Positions 1 through 12,949 of a DNA stretch of 64,000 bases are shown here, in pieces (the first letter of the stretch is position 1; each line of letters begins with the position of its first letter). The position numbers and the translations under genes were made by a program. Where the stretch lies: NCBI GenBank assembly GCA_012845835.1, contig JABAKD010000023.1:15806702-15870701 (forward strand), read 5' to 3'. A model generated the notes under the pieces. The model was not told the DNA's origin and did no database searches. It saw nothing but the letters and a program-made list of their open reading frames with translations. This DNA is from Undaria pinnatifida. Its lineage: Eukaryota > Sar > Phaeophyceae > Laminariales > Alariaceae.

Positions 1-235
1 CGCGGGTCATCCGAAAACAACTCGTGGGTCATGATGGCTTGACCCGCGAGAGATCCGTATCTCGCGGGTCAACAACTCGCGGGTCATGATGGCTTGACCC
101 GCGAGTGACCCGTATCTCGCGGGTCATGACCCGACCCGCGAGATTTTGAAACTTCATGGCCAGACCCGACCGGTGAAATTTTGACACCCTCTTGACCCGA
201 CCGGCGGGTCGGGTCATGACCCGTGAAAAGCCCTG
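1..235. mobile_element. Right end of hAT-like element with GACCCG subterminal repeats
   Basis: The segment is built from repeats of GACCCG and its complement, interleaved with CGCGAGATTTTGAAA, and ends in GACCCGTGAAAAGCCCTG. The same terminus closes the complete element at 38441-40195, and the inner part (tcatgatggcttgacccgcgag) also matches that element near 39860-39900. The left end lies outside the window. The flank after the terminus is gttgttat, the position where an 8-bp target duplication would sit. No transposase is visible, so this is a non-autonomous copy. The hAT assignment is inferred from the CAGGG ends and the 8-bp duplication of the complete copy. Confidence 0.6.
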
Positions 236-499
236 GTTGTTATTTTCCTCTTTTACGTAATGTTGACTGCTTCTACTGCTCTTCTCAGGATGCGTTTTTT
301 AATGCTGTATAGGCTGGCCTTCGTGGGATTTAGCCCCAAAAGCCTACGCCTGTTTTCAGTTTTTGGGGCCCTCTGCTCTCGCTTAAGATTCTACAACTAC
401 TACTGTACGTGTTCCTGTATACTTTTTTTATACAAATACAACTTCGATTATTGTCAAAAGTTTTTTGGGCTTTTGTGTTATGGCGCGGACGACGTGGGA

Positions 500-1015
500 C
501 CTAAAAGTACGGTGGGTCATGTCCGTGGATTTACGGTCGTGGCTTAACCGGGCGCAGAACAGTGACGGGTAGTTATGTGGGCGCGGAAATACGTTTTGCC
601 TGGTTTGTGAACTGAAACCGTCAGCGTGGCAATAACGCCTTCCAAGAAGATGGTACAAAGCAGCATCGTCGGAAAATAAGCCGGGTGTCATACTCGATAC
701 CACCCCAAAGAAAGAGAAAACGTTAACCTGGCATAACAAGTGTTCACTCGTGCGTTAATGATCGCTCGCTTGTGATTCCGCATTACGTGTCACCTGTGAT
801 CCCACGTGTTTGTGAGATTGAACGGTTTGATTTAGCTGGAAGTCGTAAGTCTCAAACCAACCTCTACTTGGACTGCGGATTGGAGAGCGGAGGAAACCAA
901 AAGGTACAGCTGGAGTCTGATAAAAACTGTCGTTCGAACTCCCACGACAGCAAGGTGAGTCATGATCACTTTTTGGGAAGCAGAACGCCGTAGACCCGAC
1001 TCGCTGCCGCATCAT
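500..1015 (+). repeat. Dispersed repeat R1, copy 1
   Basis: Positions 500-735 match 28463-28697 almost base for base (from taaaagtacggtgggtcatg to gttaacctggcat). Positions 898-1015 match 28698-28805 (from aaaaggtacagctg to the 'gtagacccgactcgctg' segment). The roughly 160 bp between the two blocks in this copy are absent from the other, so one copy carries an indel. No coding potential was recognised. The ORFs across it on both strands are not conserved between the copies. Confidence 0.7.
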
Positions 1016-1039
1016 GGTGAACCCAGGGAGATACGACAT

Positions 1040-4000
1040 AGTTGGTAACCAGGAGAGATAGGTGGTGACCCATAGGGGATATGTGGAGATAGGACTAGGA
1101 CACGGTGGTGTCTAAAAAATGCCATGCGGAATGAAATTACAGGCTGATCGAATGTACTGTATCCTAGATGTTAATTTGTGCGCCTGGGTTGGTCGAGAGC
1201 AAGCTACTGGCTGGCTGATCCATACCCATACCCGTGGCATGAAAGCAGACAGCAGCCACACTGAATGCTGTTGATCTGGGAAGAGGTGTGTGTAGAGGTA
1301 AGTACCTGGGGAGCCACACGTAAGCATCTAGCGCAGGTGTACATGGTAACTGCAATTGTACAGCTCCAAGGGTCAACGAGAGCGCACAGGAGTGGGAGTG
1401 TGGTTGTGGAGGTGGCGTATTTTCGTATTGCTTTCTTCTGAAAGGTTGCATGAAATGTACTAGTTTTACACAGCAACTCACACAGGCTACTGCAAGAAGC
1501 AAGATATATATATAGGCTACTGCAAGAAGCAAGATTGTCATGACTGAATTTGCCCAACGTCAAGACACTGCTGTGATACGACGTCATGTAGGCCAATATC
1601 AGCACAGCACCGGTTCGTAAGAAATAAGATACTGTTGTTGCCCTTGCTGGTGCATTGTCAACCCTTGCAAAGCTATACCTACAAGAGGAGGCTGCCACCA
1701 GCTGTGTCCATCTGTGTCTACCTATGGTACAAGGCCAGAGCCTGTCACTCATTTCCCCCCCCGTCTGTCTACAGGATGTGCCTATGCGATTTGTTTTTAT
1801 TTCTACTATAGAGTCTTAAACCGGACGATATTAAAATGGGTAGACTACTGCTGCTGTACTTAAGTCAATATTTTGTACTTGCATTTGATATAACAAAGCC
1901 ATAAAACACAACTGCTGCTTATGGTATTGTACAAGGTTAACTACGTCGCAATTATATCTACGTACATGGAACAACAGCAACTACAACAGATACAATGCCC
2001 CCCTGCGCCATTGGCTGAGCAGCCGACCGACCACCACGGTTTGTAGCATGTTATTTGCAGTGTGTTCGTGCGCGCTACCCCCTTTGTCCTTTGTACTACC
2101 CCCTTCCTACACATTACACAAGCTACCGTGATACTGTTGTAGGTTCAATTTTCTTTCCCTAGCGATGCGGTCGGAAATATAGCTATCGGTGTTGATATAT
2201 AGTTACATGTTGACCACCATTGCATTTTGCCCCAAAGCAACCGATGGGCTATTGTATCCTCACGCTTTTCTGCATCACCTAATAATTGCTACAGCAAGTA
2301 TGCTGGGTTTTTTCCCATCAAGTATTCTGCAAAACACAGCACACTTCACGTGCGCTAGATGCCCTTTGCATGGTTGTAGTAAAGCATATCATAGCACACA
2401 ACAGCAGTAGTAGCAAGCAACATGCCCTGTTTTTGTGTATTTTTCATGTACCACCGTAAACGATTTGACATACCTACAAGGGCTCCGCCCTGCAGGTGGC
2501 TATTTCTAGTCATTTTCCTCGACTTTTGAGTGTGTAACAGACATTCAACAACAAGGGGGGGGGGGGGGGGTGTCTGAGGATATTACATACTGGGTTTGAC
2601 CGCATATACACTGTAAACTTGTAAATCTTTTAAATGCATCATATGATACACCACGTGACAAGGTGATAGCTAGTCTAACCTTTGTCACATGGAAAATCGA
2701 TGTAGGCTATATTTATTGTTAATAGTTGAGCTATAGCCGTGAGTTCTACACATGTGCGTGCTAGGGGGTGCTACAATAAGGGGTACCAGTCGTGTTGCTC
2801 AACGTAACAAAATACTAATACAGGTTTACTGTGTTTTGATAATACCGAACAATACAAGTATATCACATCATACGAAGAAATATCACAGTACGTACCAGGT
2901 AGTACATCGATGTCTCAAATTAATTACGAGCCTGACGATAGGATGAGAAATAATTATATACAGATATAGTTATAATATGCTGCCACTTGTATTGTTGTAT
3001 TGTGTACAGAGTACCTAGAATTATCAACACGGTTTTCTTGCTCGAATCAATATTGTGATTGAAACCTATCATGCATTGCCGTAACATAGCATGCTACCAG
3101 GTACTCTGTTAGTATTGTGATGCTATTACGATGATATACAGCCGTATGTGTGGCAGTACTGTATTACCACTGTGTGTGTTACGAAACCCGTCTAACCCTG
3201 TCTGTTATTTTTCTGTACGCACTTTGTCGACCAAAAAAAAATCAAGGGGGGGTTGGTAAGATGGTGAGTACAATAATGGTATAATGCTGAATAAGAACGC
3301 ACCAACGTAGCATCAATCGATCAAACAAAAGTTGCCGTAAAAAGTCAGCAAAAACAAATCAGGTTACATACATTGATGCACAGGTTACTGCTGTTCATTG
3401 ACACTACTATTATTGTTGTTGCTGTTGGAAACCTTATCCGGGCATCATACACTTTATTTTGGTATGTATCCTGTCGTTTTAATCATATCACACGATTGAA
3501 CATGAAGACGTCTTCTTTTGTTTGCTGTTTTCTCGTATATACACAAGAAAGCGAAGAGGGATTTGATCACTTGATATCATGTGTTAATTTGCCTATGATG
3601 ACATGATGATCACATGGAATGATACATTAATACAAGGTTCCCGGGTAATGTGAAATCCCGGGCTGTCGCAAGGCGAAAAGGGAGACACCGGTAACACACG
3701 CTTACATATTTTTCACCTATAATGGCGTAACGCGTACTCACATAGATAAAGTCCACTGCTCTTCTTAGAGGAAACGTGTGGCAAGAGATAGTGCTTTGCT
3801 CCAAAGAAAGAGTAGTACTCACGGGGAAGAAAGTGTGATAGCGGTGGGTGCACGTTGTACTGATTCATGTACGCGCAAACGAATTATAAGTGGTCAGGGG
3901 ATGCTCTGTACCGTACGTGGAATAGTGCTCGTTGCAGTACGTCACATGTGCCTGCACTTGGTGGTAATGGAGAGGGTTGAACAGCCAATGTCAGTCGCTC

Positions 4001-4238
4001 TTGGATGTTGTACTATTAATCGGTTGGGGGCAACAATTCCGGTATGTGTGGCGTACGTGGTAAGGTTTTCAATGAGTTGGAGGTAGTGTTCAACGCTTTG
4101 GTACTGTGTTTGAGGGGAACCGAAACCTTGATGTACTCCTCGTTTATCCCCGTACAAAGTAGAGCTAGATCGATAGTGCTCCCGCCTAACCCGCCACTAC
4201 GTGATGCATGTGGTCACACATGTATGTGTGTATGACAT
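1040..4238. other. Gene-free AT-rich stretch
   Basis: No recognisable gene, RNA or complete element is visible on either strand. It contains a 16-base G run at 2555-2570, a short TACCAGGTA motif near 2890 and 3095, and several short ORFs (up to 182 codons on the minus strand at 1204-1752). These have low-complexity translations and no family signature. Confidence 0.5.
2555..2570 (+). repeat. Poly-G tract (16 G)
   Basis: An uninterrupted run of sixteen G follows acattcaacaacaa. It could form a quadruplex and is prone to slippage and sequencing error. A longer run of 20 G lies at 47942-47961. Confidence 0.9.
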
Positions 4239-5233
4239 ATGTGTACGATAATACCAACATACCTAGAACCGATCCACCAGCCAATCAGATGGCGTCCTGG
4301 GCGCGTGGGTAACGCTGAAATAGAACTGTACCCGATTTTGGCCACAGCAGCACCGTGTATATACCAGAGTTTGGCTATCGCTAATAAGGAGTTTATATCC
4401 TTGAACCCTACCCATGGCTCCACTCTGCTCAAAAAAAAAGATTTGGCCTGGTCGAGACTCGCGTGCATGCTGCGCTCGCGATATGTGCCACCCTCGCCGC
4501 GCTCGGCGCCATCTTCCAAGCTTTCTCAGCTCTATGTTCCTGTGAGCGCCGTCTCCCGCGCGGAGAGATGCAAGCCGTGCCCTGTGGCACTCATTCCAAC
4601 ACTCGGCTGCTCCCAGCCTTTACTTCCCAGTCTCCTCCTGCTGGCATCCGCTCTGTCCGGAAATATAATACCGGGATACTTCGAAGTATGTCTTTTTGTT
4701 CGGGGTAAAAAAGGCCCTTACACTCGCACACGTCTAGTTACCCCGCAAGAAAAAAATTAACACACCGGGTCAACCACGCCCACAGACGATTTCGCTCCTG
4801 CCTCGACGAGCGGCCGCCCGCGCGGCGGGAAAGCGCAGGCCGGTTTACCGTTGTCTGCACCCATGCCCATGCACCCACGTCGAGATCTGGGCCCGAAATG
4901 GCCCAGGGCGGCGCGCCCCCAAACCCTACACTAATCCGATCTACATGTGTACTGCTGCTACTACCGCCGTATGTTGCTGCTAACGCTGCTGTTGTGCTGC
5001 TGCTGAGGTTAATCAAGTCCAGACGGTTGCTGCTACTGCTGCTGTGCTGCTGCCGAGGTTAGTTGGGTAGCGGGCCATTTTTTAACGAACAAAACAACGA
5101 AGAACAAAAAAATATAAAAGCTCATCAAAACATCAAAAAATGAAAAACAATTTGGGGTGTTCCAAGTGAACTGCTCGTCTCAGGGAGGCGGAACGCAATC
5201 CCTTGCTAAAAAGAGCCAGCTAAGGCACGTTTA
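4239..5233. other. Unassigned stretch with a GC-rich patch and CTG duplication
   Basis: An open frame on the plus strand (4239-4760, 173 codons) overlaps others of similar length, and none is recognisable. Positions 4790-4930 are conspicuously GC-rich. Positions 4972-5012 and 5025-5062 are two imperfect copies of a CTG-rich unit that each end in gaggtta. I see no gene I can support. Confidence 0.4.
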
Positions 5234-6160
5234 ATGCGCCGAGCGCCAACACAGAGCTTGGCCGAGATCCAGACATGCTTCATAATGCACCCATGGCAGG
5301 CTAGCTTGCCCCGCGGCCGAAAGTGCGACAAGAAACACTCGGCCGCCGGAGAGCAGCGAGCCAAAAAAAACGAACAACATATTTTACATATACATATATC
5401 TAAAATTCGTCTAGGGTGGCCGACACGAGCAGCCCAAGCGGGCTCGCTTTCACAGGGCCTTTTGGCAAGACTACCTTCTTGCTTACAACTTCTTGGCCGG
5501 ACTAGTTTGTTTCATTTTTTGCCGCTGTCGATTTCACAGAATTCTTGGCCCGACTAGCGACTAGCTTCTTGCTCTTGACTTTTTGGCCCGACTACGAGAT
5601 TCCCTCAGTTTCTCCTGCTGCATGCAGGCCAAAATGTCCCGCTTCTACCTCCTGCAGAATTAGCATCGCCACAACGCCACAAAAGCAACACCCACTCCTT
5701 CAGGAACCATCAACAAATATGCCTGAAGTCATGAACACTGTACCCAACATCAACACCAACACCAAACGTCCCAAAGCTAAGGCAACGAGGGGCAAGCTGG
5801 CTGCTGCCTTAAACGCTGCTGCTGGTCGTAGTACCGCCGCAACTGTTGCTACTCTGTGTGCGCAACTCTACTGCTATCTATCTGATGCGCTGATGTGGTC
5901 AGCGTGTGGTGCTTATTATGTATCTACATGGGGCTCCCAAAAAATGCCGGTGATCTTGCATGGGTATGCGTGCGTTTTTCGTTCAACGCACGACAGCATC
6001 ACTAAGTGTCTGTATATGTGCCAGCGCTATACAGGACACCGGCGCTATTGGAATAGAGTTGCCATTCATAGCTACATACGTACAAAGAGTGTCAGTCGTG
6101 CCAAGTGATTCTACCGGCACCATACAGAGCAAGGGCACTATTCAACCGGCCCTATAATAG
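5234..6160 (+). other. Unassigned open frames and dispersed repeat R2, copy 1
   Basis: An open frame of 187 codons (5545-6108) has an N-terminal leucine-rich stretch, a K/T/N-rich middle and no recognisable domain. Just upstream, 'cttcttggcccgactag' is repeated three times between 5490 and 5590. Positions about 5960-6160 share a diverged repeat with 8350-8565: both contain gtatgcgt, acagcatcac, an accggc-rich centre and end near ttcaaccggc. Because the ORF end lies in a dispersed repeat, a host gene is doubtful. Confidence 0.3.
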
Positions 6161-6181
6161 CCCGTTCTTAACCAGCAATGA

Positions 6182-6202
6182 ATATCAGCGAAACGCTGAT
6201 AT
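6182..6202. repeat. Perfect 9-bp inverted repeat (hairpin)
   Basis: ATATCAGCG, AAA, CGCTGATAT form a perfect hairpin with a 3-nt loop. Its role is unknown. Confidence 0.75.
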
Positions 6203-6462
6203 CTGAGGTACAGATGCCTTTACGCAAAAAACTCAACAACATTTTTAGCACAGCTTAAGACAGCGTCATGACAGAAAGATAGGATGAGCACGGGGGAAGC
6301 GGGAAAGGTCCTTCTGCTCGGCTCTACTCTGCTGCAGCACGGTGTGTCTGTAACTGACAAAATATGCTTTGTTTTTGCGGTGCATATGTGTAGGCTAGGG
6401 ACTAAAATATTTTAAGACGTAAAAAAGTACCAAAAAATGTCTGCGGTCGTTAGCTGACGAAA

Positions 6463-7049
6463 ATGAATCTTGAAAAAATTTACCAATCAGCGCTGGGGAA
6501 AGAATGGACACGTCACAAAAAAAAACTAATTATGTGTGGTATCACATATAATATGATAATAAGAGTATTAATTGTAGAGGAGCTGCAGCGTCTGGCTGAA
6601 AAAGGGCGCAGCAGCGCACGCAAAGTACGTGAATTTGGTATCGTTCTCGCCCGGAACACCACGACGAGTGCTCGAGCAGCAGCGAACAAACGAGCGCGTG
6701 AGCGTGAGGAGGATTCACTGGTGGACCCTCGGCCTCGATGGCTGACAGCCCGCAAGTGCAGCCCCTACCGGGCCTGGTTGACGGTGGACTTGCTGATCTT
6801 GGTGCGGCTGTTGCTGCTCATGACCCGGCTGCTGCTCATCTTGCTGCTGCGGTACAAGATGTTCCCATCCACAGCCATCGCCTCGGCCGCGTGTTGTACA
6901 TCCTGCACATCTCCGTGACTGCAGAGTTGACAACTCCTTGTTTCATGGGTCCTCTCGGTGTAGGTAGTTGGCATGAGTGGAAGGAGGATCACTTGGTAGC
7001 GCTTCTTGGGTCTGTGTGGACACGTGTTTCATACTCGTATCATACTCTC
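6463..7049 (+). other. Unassigned open frames
   Basis: Overlapping frames (6463-6918, 151 codons; 6738-7079, 113 codons; others on the minus strand) cover a CTG-rich stretch at 6790-6860. Translations are Ala/Leu- or Gln-rich because of the trinucleotide repeat. No domain is recognised. Confidence 0.25.
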
Positions 7050-7800
7050 ATCACACCAGGTGTCAATGAGCCCTGCTAAAAATCCTAATTACGCTGCCTG
7101 CTGCTGCGGCAACTGCGGCCGCCGAAGCGCGAGGCTTGTTCGTTATCCGTGCGTTTCCGCCCGTGCAGCAGCAGCAGCATCGCGCGGGTCAACACACTCT
7201 TCTTATCGTGCAAACTAGCGTTGAGCAAAAACACGAAATCACCTACCTGGTACCGAGAAACCAGACAAAACATGCAAAATTAGTCGTATATTTGAACTCG
7301 TATCATACTCGTATCATACCAGATATCAATGAACCAACGCTTCTACAAACCATACTGCCCCTGCCTCCTGTTGCTGCTGCTGCAAATGCCACCGACTAGT
7401 CACGAATCTTGTCGTGTTCAGTATCAGTGGGTCTCCGCCCCAGCAGCAGCAGCAGCAGCAAAGTGCGGGTCGACACACGATTGTCATGCGAAGTTACAGA
7501 GCGGCACAAGATAAAATCGCCTACGATTTGTATCAAGAAATCATATTTGGCCGAAAATGTAAGCAACGTTGATGAGTAAATATGAAAACCAAACGATCGT
7601 TACAATCCTGTCCAAATTCGTGCCAGGTATCGATGAACCAGCCTTGCTCCAAAGCCTGCTGCTGCTGGTGTCGTGGAACTTGTGTTCGTTATCATCATAT
7701 TTCTTCTCCTGCCCATCCTGAGCGCGGAAGGAGCAGCAGCAGCAGCGAGCCGCGTGTCGACACCGTGCGCTGCAGATATGCCTCCCAGTTCACCTGGACA
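7050..7800. repeat. Three tandem units of about 260-305 bp with paired CTG and CAG runs
   Basis: Three diverged head-to-tail units begin near 7059, 7322 and 7626 (each with a tcaatga/tcgatga-acc anchor). Each holds a CTG run and, about 60-90 bp later, a CAG run followed by a 'gcgggtcaacaca / gcgggtcgacaca / cgtgtcgacacc' anchor. The CTG and CAG runs of one unit are complementary and could pair as a stem. Units also share ctcgtatcatac and gaaatc-type segments. No gene is evident. Confidence 0.65.
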
Positions 7801-8349
7801 TGTTTTTTTCGTTTGCCCTTTCTCGAGGTTCTTTCTGGTTTTTTCGAAATGCCCATCACGAAATCGATTGTCGTGGTGCCATAAAAAGTGACTGAAGGGC
7901 CGATTTTCCGTTCGCTTTTCCTCTACGGATACTACGTCGATTCGAGCGGGGTTTGTTTTGCTGTATAGTGCACACCCCAATGCAGGGCATGGCAATGTAT
8001 TTGGCACTACTTAAAGAACGTCATATAAGCAAGAGAGCAGAAACCACAAGAAAGCATGTTTTCCCGCACCTTTCCGTCTATAAAAACGTGAATTTGTACT
8101 CCTTTGCTAAAAAAAAGACGCCATCCCAACGGCATGTGCTTGTGTGAGGTGTCTGTATGGTGTCAGTATTGAAATCATCTCCAGCTCCAAGATAAACCAC
8201 AAACAAGTTCTCTGTGCACCTCCACTAAAACCAAGTAGTTAGGGGCATAGCGGTAGTATTACTTTTTCAGAATCTTCAATCCTTTTTGGCTGGTCGATCC
8301 GAATAGCCTGCCGTTTTTTTGGGTCAAAATAGGCCTCCAATCCCTAGCC

Positions 8350-8565
8350 TATACACATATGTGTATGCGTTTTGCGTCTCAAGACAGCATCACATAGTAT
8401 TGCCGGTATGTACCAGCCCGATATACCGGCACCCTTTGAGACACCACACCACTCTTTGAAGTAGGGCTGCCATACATTTGTGCATTGTGTATGAAGAGGT
8501 CCAGTCCTGCTACTTTCGCCGGCATTATAGAGACCAGTGGCAATGTTCAACCGGCACATGTATTG
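8350..8565 (+). repeat. Dispersed repeat R2, copy 2
   Basis: This is a diverged copy of 5960-6160. Shared blocks occur in the same order: gtatgcgtttt, gacagcatcac, a central accggc-rich segment, a gggctgccat/gttgccat block and a terminal ttcaaccggc. No coding potential is seen. Confidence 0.5.
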
Positions 8566-8910
8566 GACGCCCCCCCCTACAACAGCTGTATAACACCTAA
8601 CTAGCAGTTGGGGCTGGATTTCTGCATGTAAATAAGCATGATATTCATTCGTACTTGGTACGGCTGAAAAAATATTATAGTTTTTTACTTGATTTCAGTA
8701 TACCGGTTTCTTCCCGGTCTGTGCTGGTTCTTCCAAAAATCGCACGAGGATTGTTTGCTGCTGCTTGCTCCCGCTGATGATATTTTCAATGTTTCGCTAT
8801 TTTTCGCATTTCTTTCTCCGCCATCTGAATGTATGCGCTACGGCCGTTTGGTGGCTGTACAAAAAAGTATTAGGTTGCTGTGCTCTGTGGACTGTGGAGG
8901 GCCAGAGAAG

Positions 8911-9203
8911 AGAGTGTGTAGTGTTGGTGGTAAAATTTTATAGCTGATCTTACTTGCGGTGATTTGCCATTGAGGATCAGATGAGCGAGTATAATGGACC
9001 TTATGGTGTAGGGGTTTCCATTTATCATCTTCTGGATTCTGGTATAGGGACCGGGGTTTATGATCGCTTGTCTTTTCGTGTTTTGAAGCTAATACACAAC
9101 AACTTCTCTCTCTCTAGCACCTGAATCGTGATGACCAGCCCCCCTCAGGCCAAGGGGCGACAACCTCTGGTCGATAGACCCTGCCTGGCCTAGGTGTGTC
9201 TAT
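8911..9203 (+). repeat. Conserved 293-bp repeat R3, copy 1
   Basis: It runs from gagtgtgtagtgttggtg to cctggcctaggtgtgtct and matches 12950-13241 along its whole length at roughly nine bases in ten by eye. The sequence outside both copies differs, so the borders are sharp. It contains the splice-acceptor-like string tctctctctag just before cacctgaat. No long ORF is shared by both copies. Confidence 0.75.
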
Positions 9204-9249
9204 AGTTATCGATAACTCGGGTTGAGCACACCGACGTGACGTCAAGTCA

Positions 9250-11270
9250 GGCATTTTTTTTCCGGTACGATTGCGGCAGCAGCAAGCAGGTGGATTGGGC
9301 CGCGTCTCGGCTCTGACCCGATGAGGGCGCTCTCCACACGTTGCCCGAGGACTCCGAACGGGGTCTGCTCTGGTCGTACGAGGGACCGCTAGAGGCGATG
9401 TCCCAGCATCGCACCAAGCGTGGAGGGGCTGCAGAAGCAGGGTCCACATCTGATGATAGCGTGGTTCGAATCGGGTTGATTGACTTTATTCTGTGAAATC
9501 TCCCCGTAAAGGCACGATTTGATCCGCTGAAGGTTAAACTCGGGCAGCACAGACACACCCGCCGATCACGAGGGCTTAAGGCTGTCGGGGGGGCATGCTG
9601 GCGAGATGAACATGCATAAATGCGGTGGTTCGGCGGTGCCGACTGAGGGGTGTCGTGTCGCGCGTTCCGAGGGGGAAGGCGCGGCATTACATGCGAAGCG
9701 TGCGATTGTCATAAACGCGGCAAAATGCTTCAATCTCCCCTGCTGGGCTTCTAGATCGTCACGAGGATATCTACTTTGGGAGGCGGAGCGAGAAGTGAGG
9801 AGAGCACACGTGTATACAGCAGTTCGAGAAGGCGGCGGCGTTCTGAGCTTCAGAATAGAAGGACCTGGAGTGCCGCTAAAAGGAAATGGTTGAGATGTCG
9901 AATGCCTCCAGGCGCTGAGGGCTTGGCTCTTGTTTTGCGAAGGCTATGTGCTGACTTGGCTTCCACCATGGAGCCAGCTAGCGCACGTCTTGCTTTCAAG
10001 GTGTGAGTTTGATTCAGTTTTTAAAGATACTGCTGTATTTGTCGCGTGCGTGCATCGTCGCGCGTCGGGTCTTATTTAGAACTTAGGGGCAAGCGTGCTG
10101 CGTGCTTTGCTTGTTTAAAGTATACCTCGTCTTGGTTTGTGTCGTGCTGATTGCCCATACAACAGTATGCGGCACAATACAACGCGCGTTTTGCGACGGG
10201 TGCCAATAATTTTTTGAGTGCTTGTGTGTAGCAGAATAATCTTGTCGCGAAAATTAATGCACTATGCTGCGAGTACATGCTGCATGCCTCTGTACAGAGA
10301 GAGGATCTCGTCGTAGCTGCTGAAGGTTTAGTGAAAGGGTGGCTGTAAAATGCGTGTGTGCATGCCGATGGCCTCTGCACGAGAACGAAGATGTCCACGT
10401 ATTGCCGCAAAGAACCTGGTACTTGTTTTCCCTCCAGCATATGGACGAGTCAGCCTTAAGGAGCTCGTGTTCCAAATCCTATCAAAACCGTATTTTGCGT
10501 TCGAAGATTATACACATACATGTGCATTAGCAAGGCGTTTTCACCGACAGATTGAACGAGCACGTGTGGTACCGTGGCGTATCCCTTGCGATGCAAAACT
10601 TATACCGTCGTACGCGCGTTGTAGTGAACGTATTTCAACACACATTGAGTGCAGACGTACGTTTGCCTAGAGTTTGTGCTCTGCGTCGTGTGAAAAACAA
10701 AAGGATACGTTGATTGCGCTTGACGGGTTGGCGTGTGTCATACGAAAACTTGTATTGTTCCTGATGAACAGAGAGGAGCAGTATGAGAGTCTTATCGCTG
10801 TGTGCATTCCGATGCATTCGCAGTGAAAAATTAAGGAGCCTTTCCAGCTGAAGGAAACTGCTTGGGCCAACCGATTAGCAACAGACCGCGATGTTCAAGT
10901 TTGCTACAGCGGTCTACATACGTGCTCGCTGTGTGTAAGAGTAGCTATCTGTGTCTTCCGCATTTTTCGCATGGACAATTTTCGTAGGGTAACCTGTGCT
11001 ATCTGTTTTTGGGCGCATGAGACGATTGGCTTGTTCTGTCGTAGTACAATCAATGAGTGTCAACATATATCGTTGCTGGCTTGTGTCTTGAAACGAGCGA
11101 GTCTTGCCGAATACGTGCTGCGTGTTCGTGTGATGTCAATGGATTGCATATAAGGACAAAGCTGAAGCAGTAAAGTGGCATTACGCTGTGAGCTGTTCTC
11201 TGCGGTTTTCGCGTGAATTGTGTGAAGGTCGTCCGGGAATGTTTTGACGGTATTTATTTCATTGGCCATT
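9250..11270. other. Stretch without recognisable gene
   Basis: Several open frames exist (for example minus 9247-9687, 146 codons; plus 10350-10670, 106 codons; minus 10072-10440, 122 codons). None shows a known motif, a repeated copy elsewhere in the window or a convincing intron structure. The 10350-10670 frame reads less like low complexity than the others, but I cannot name it. Confidence 0.35.
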
Positions 11271-11581
11271 TATACGTTACTAGTGGTACTCCCGAAATAT
11301 GCCAGTTGCCGGCCGGTATGGTGGACAAAAACAAATCGGTGCTGTATCCTCTGTATTGGGTACTAAAATAACAAAATAATAACAGGGCAGTACGACAATG
11401 CCGCCGTACGTACGGTAGTAAAGGTATCATCCTCTGTATGTAAGTTTTGCAAAACAATAAAGATAACACGGCAGCAGTAGTACGTACGGTAGTAAAGGAC
11501 AGAGGAGTGCAGCAGTGGGGACGGTGGTACTCCCACGCACCAGTAGGAGGCCGGTATTAAATTGTAGAAACAAAAAAAAGG

Positions 11582-11965
11582 GTTCATCTCCCACAGGACG
11601 CAAAAAGACTCCCACGTACAGAACGGCCCACCCACCCACCACGGACGACGCAGTGCACCCTCCACCCATCCACCGACCAAACCTTTACTACATACAGCAG
11701 AACAGCAGTGCAGCAGTCCGTACATCAGAACAGCTGTGCAGCAGTACGTACACCTGGTACGCGGGGCGCAGTTAGTTGGTTAGTTCTTATGAAACAGGAA
11801 ACAGCAAAAAAAAGACTCCCACGTACAGAACGGCCCACCCACCCACCACGGACGACGCAGTGCACACTTCAACCATCCACCGACCAAACCTTTACTACAT
11901 ACAGCAAAACAGCAGTGCAGCAGTACGTACAGCAGAACAGAAGTGCAGCAGTACGTACAGCACAG
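11582..11965 (+). repeat. Tandem duplication, 206-bp period
   Basis: The segment from gactcccacgtacagaacgg through the ccgaccaaacctttactac and cagcagtgcagcagt blocks occurs at 11608 and again at 11814. The 3' half of each unit is a degenerate GCAGCAGTACGTACA array that continues to about 12040. ORFs on both strands here are by-products of the repeat. Confidence 0.75.
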
Positions 11966-12060
11966 CAGAACACCACCCACCATGCACCCACGAACCTACC
12001 CAGTACAGCAGTGCAGCAATGCAGCAGTACCTAGAGCAATACACCTGACAGGCGAGCAGC

Positions 12061-12560
12061 AGCCGATTTGTTGGTTACAATGCTCTCGGGCTGGTTAGGC
12101 CAGGCCAAAAGCGCTCGCGTTGCCAATTCTGCGCACGGCGAGCGGCGACGGCTGGACGCTGCTGTGTTTGGTCCTGGTGTGGTGTGATTGCTGTTGACGC
12201 AGGCGCGCTTGTGGTCTCGTGTCCATGGCTGTGTCCATGGCTCAAGTGGCCAAAAAGCAATTCGAAAATTCAATATAGTTGGAGTTCGAAAAAAAAAATT
12301 AGCAGGCAGCAACGAAGAAAAAGCGGGGGGGGGGCAAGCGAGCCGTCCCTGGGAAGGCGATTTCCACGCTCCCCCCTCGCCGAGGTGGGGCACCGACGGC
12401 CGTTCTTTCGCCGGCATGTCGTAGTGCTGCTGTGCGGATGGGACGTGGCGGCACCGCGAGGCCGCCTGAGGCCGAGTGGAGCTCGGGAGTCGCCCATTTT
12501 TTGGGGGGGGTGTTTTAACCAAGATATTTCTCAAAGATCCAAAACGTCACGACCACCTTC
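12061..12560. other. GC-rich stretch without recognisable gene
   Basis: It is GC-rich, with homopolymer runs (A at 12290-12298, G near 12327 and 12505). Overlapping frames on both strands reach 167 codons, with no domain recognised. Confidence 0.35.
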
Positions 12561-12949
12561 ACGACCACCTTAGCGTATTGTACAATAAGGATTTGGATAT
12601 ATGTTGCTTGGCGTGTTGTATGCGCGTACAAGACGAAGATATTTACTTTGAGGTACTTGCTGCTAAAAATATTGTTTGTTCATGTAGTATTATGGACGAT
12701 ATTGCATTGTTTAAATGCATGATTTGTGCCTGGTGTTCGTGTATGAATGTCCGTGTGAATTATTGTCATGTTCTATGACTCGAATGGATACGGTATCGAT
12801 GTGTGTGGTCGTTTTTCATTCAAAAACGACACGCATGTTTTCTTTGGTGTTTTTTGTGTAGCTGGTACTCACTTTTGCTTAAAGCTTGTATATGAACTAC
12901 TTCGAGTAGCAACTCGCTTTTGGGGGCATCGTGGGCAGTGGAGCGCAAG

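Noticed and set aside
1204-1752. 182-codon minus-strand ORF
   Set aside because: Overlaps other frames of similar length and reads as Cys/Ser/Leu-rich noise with no family signature.
7050-7800. CRISPR-like array
   Set aside because: Three long diverged units with trinucleotide runs are not short identical repeats with unique spacers, and the DNA is eukaryotic.
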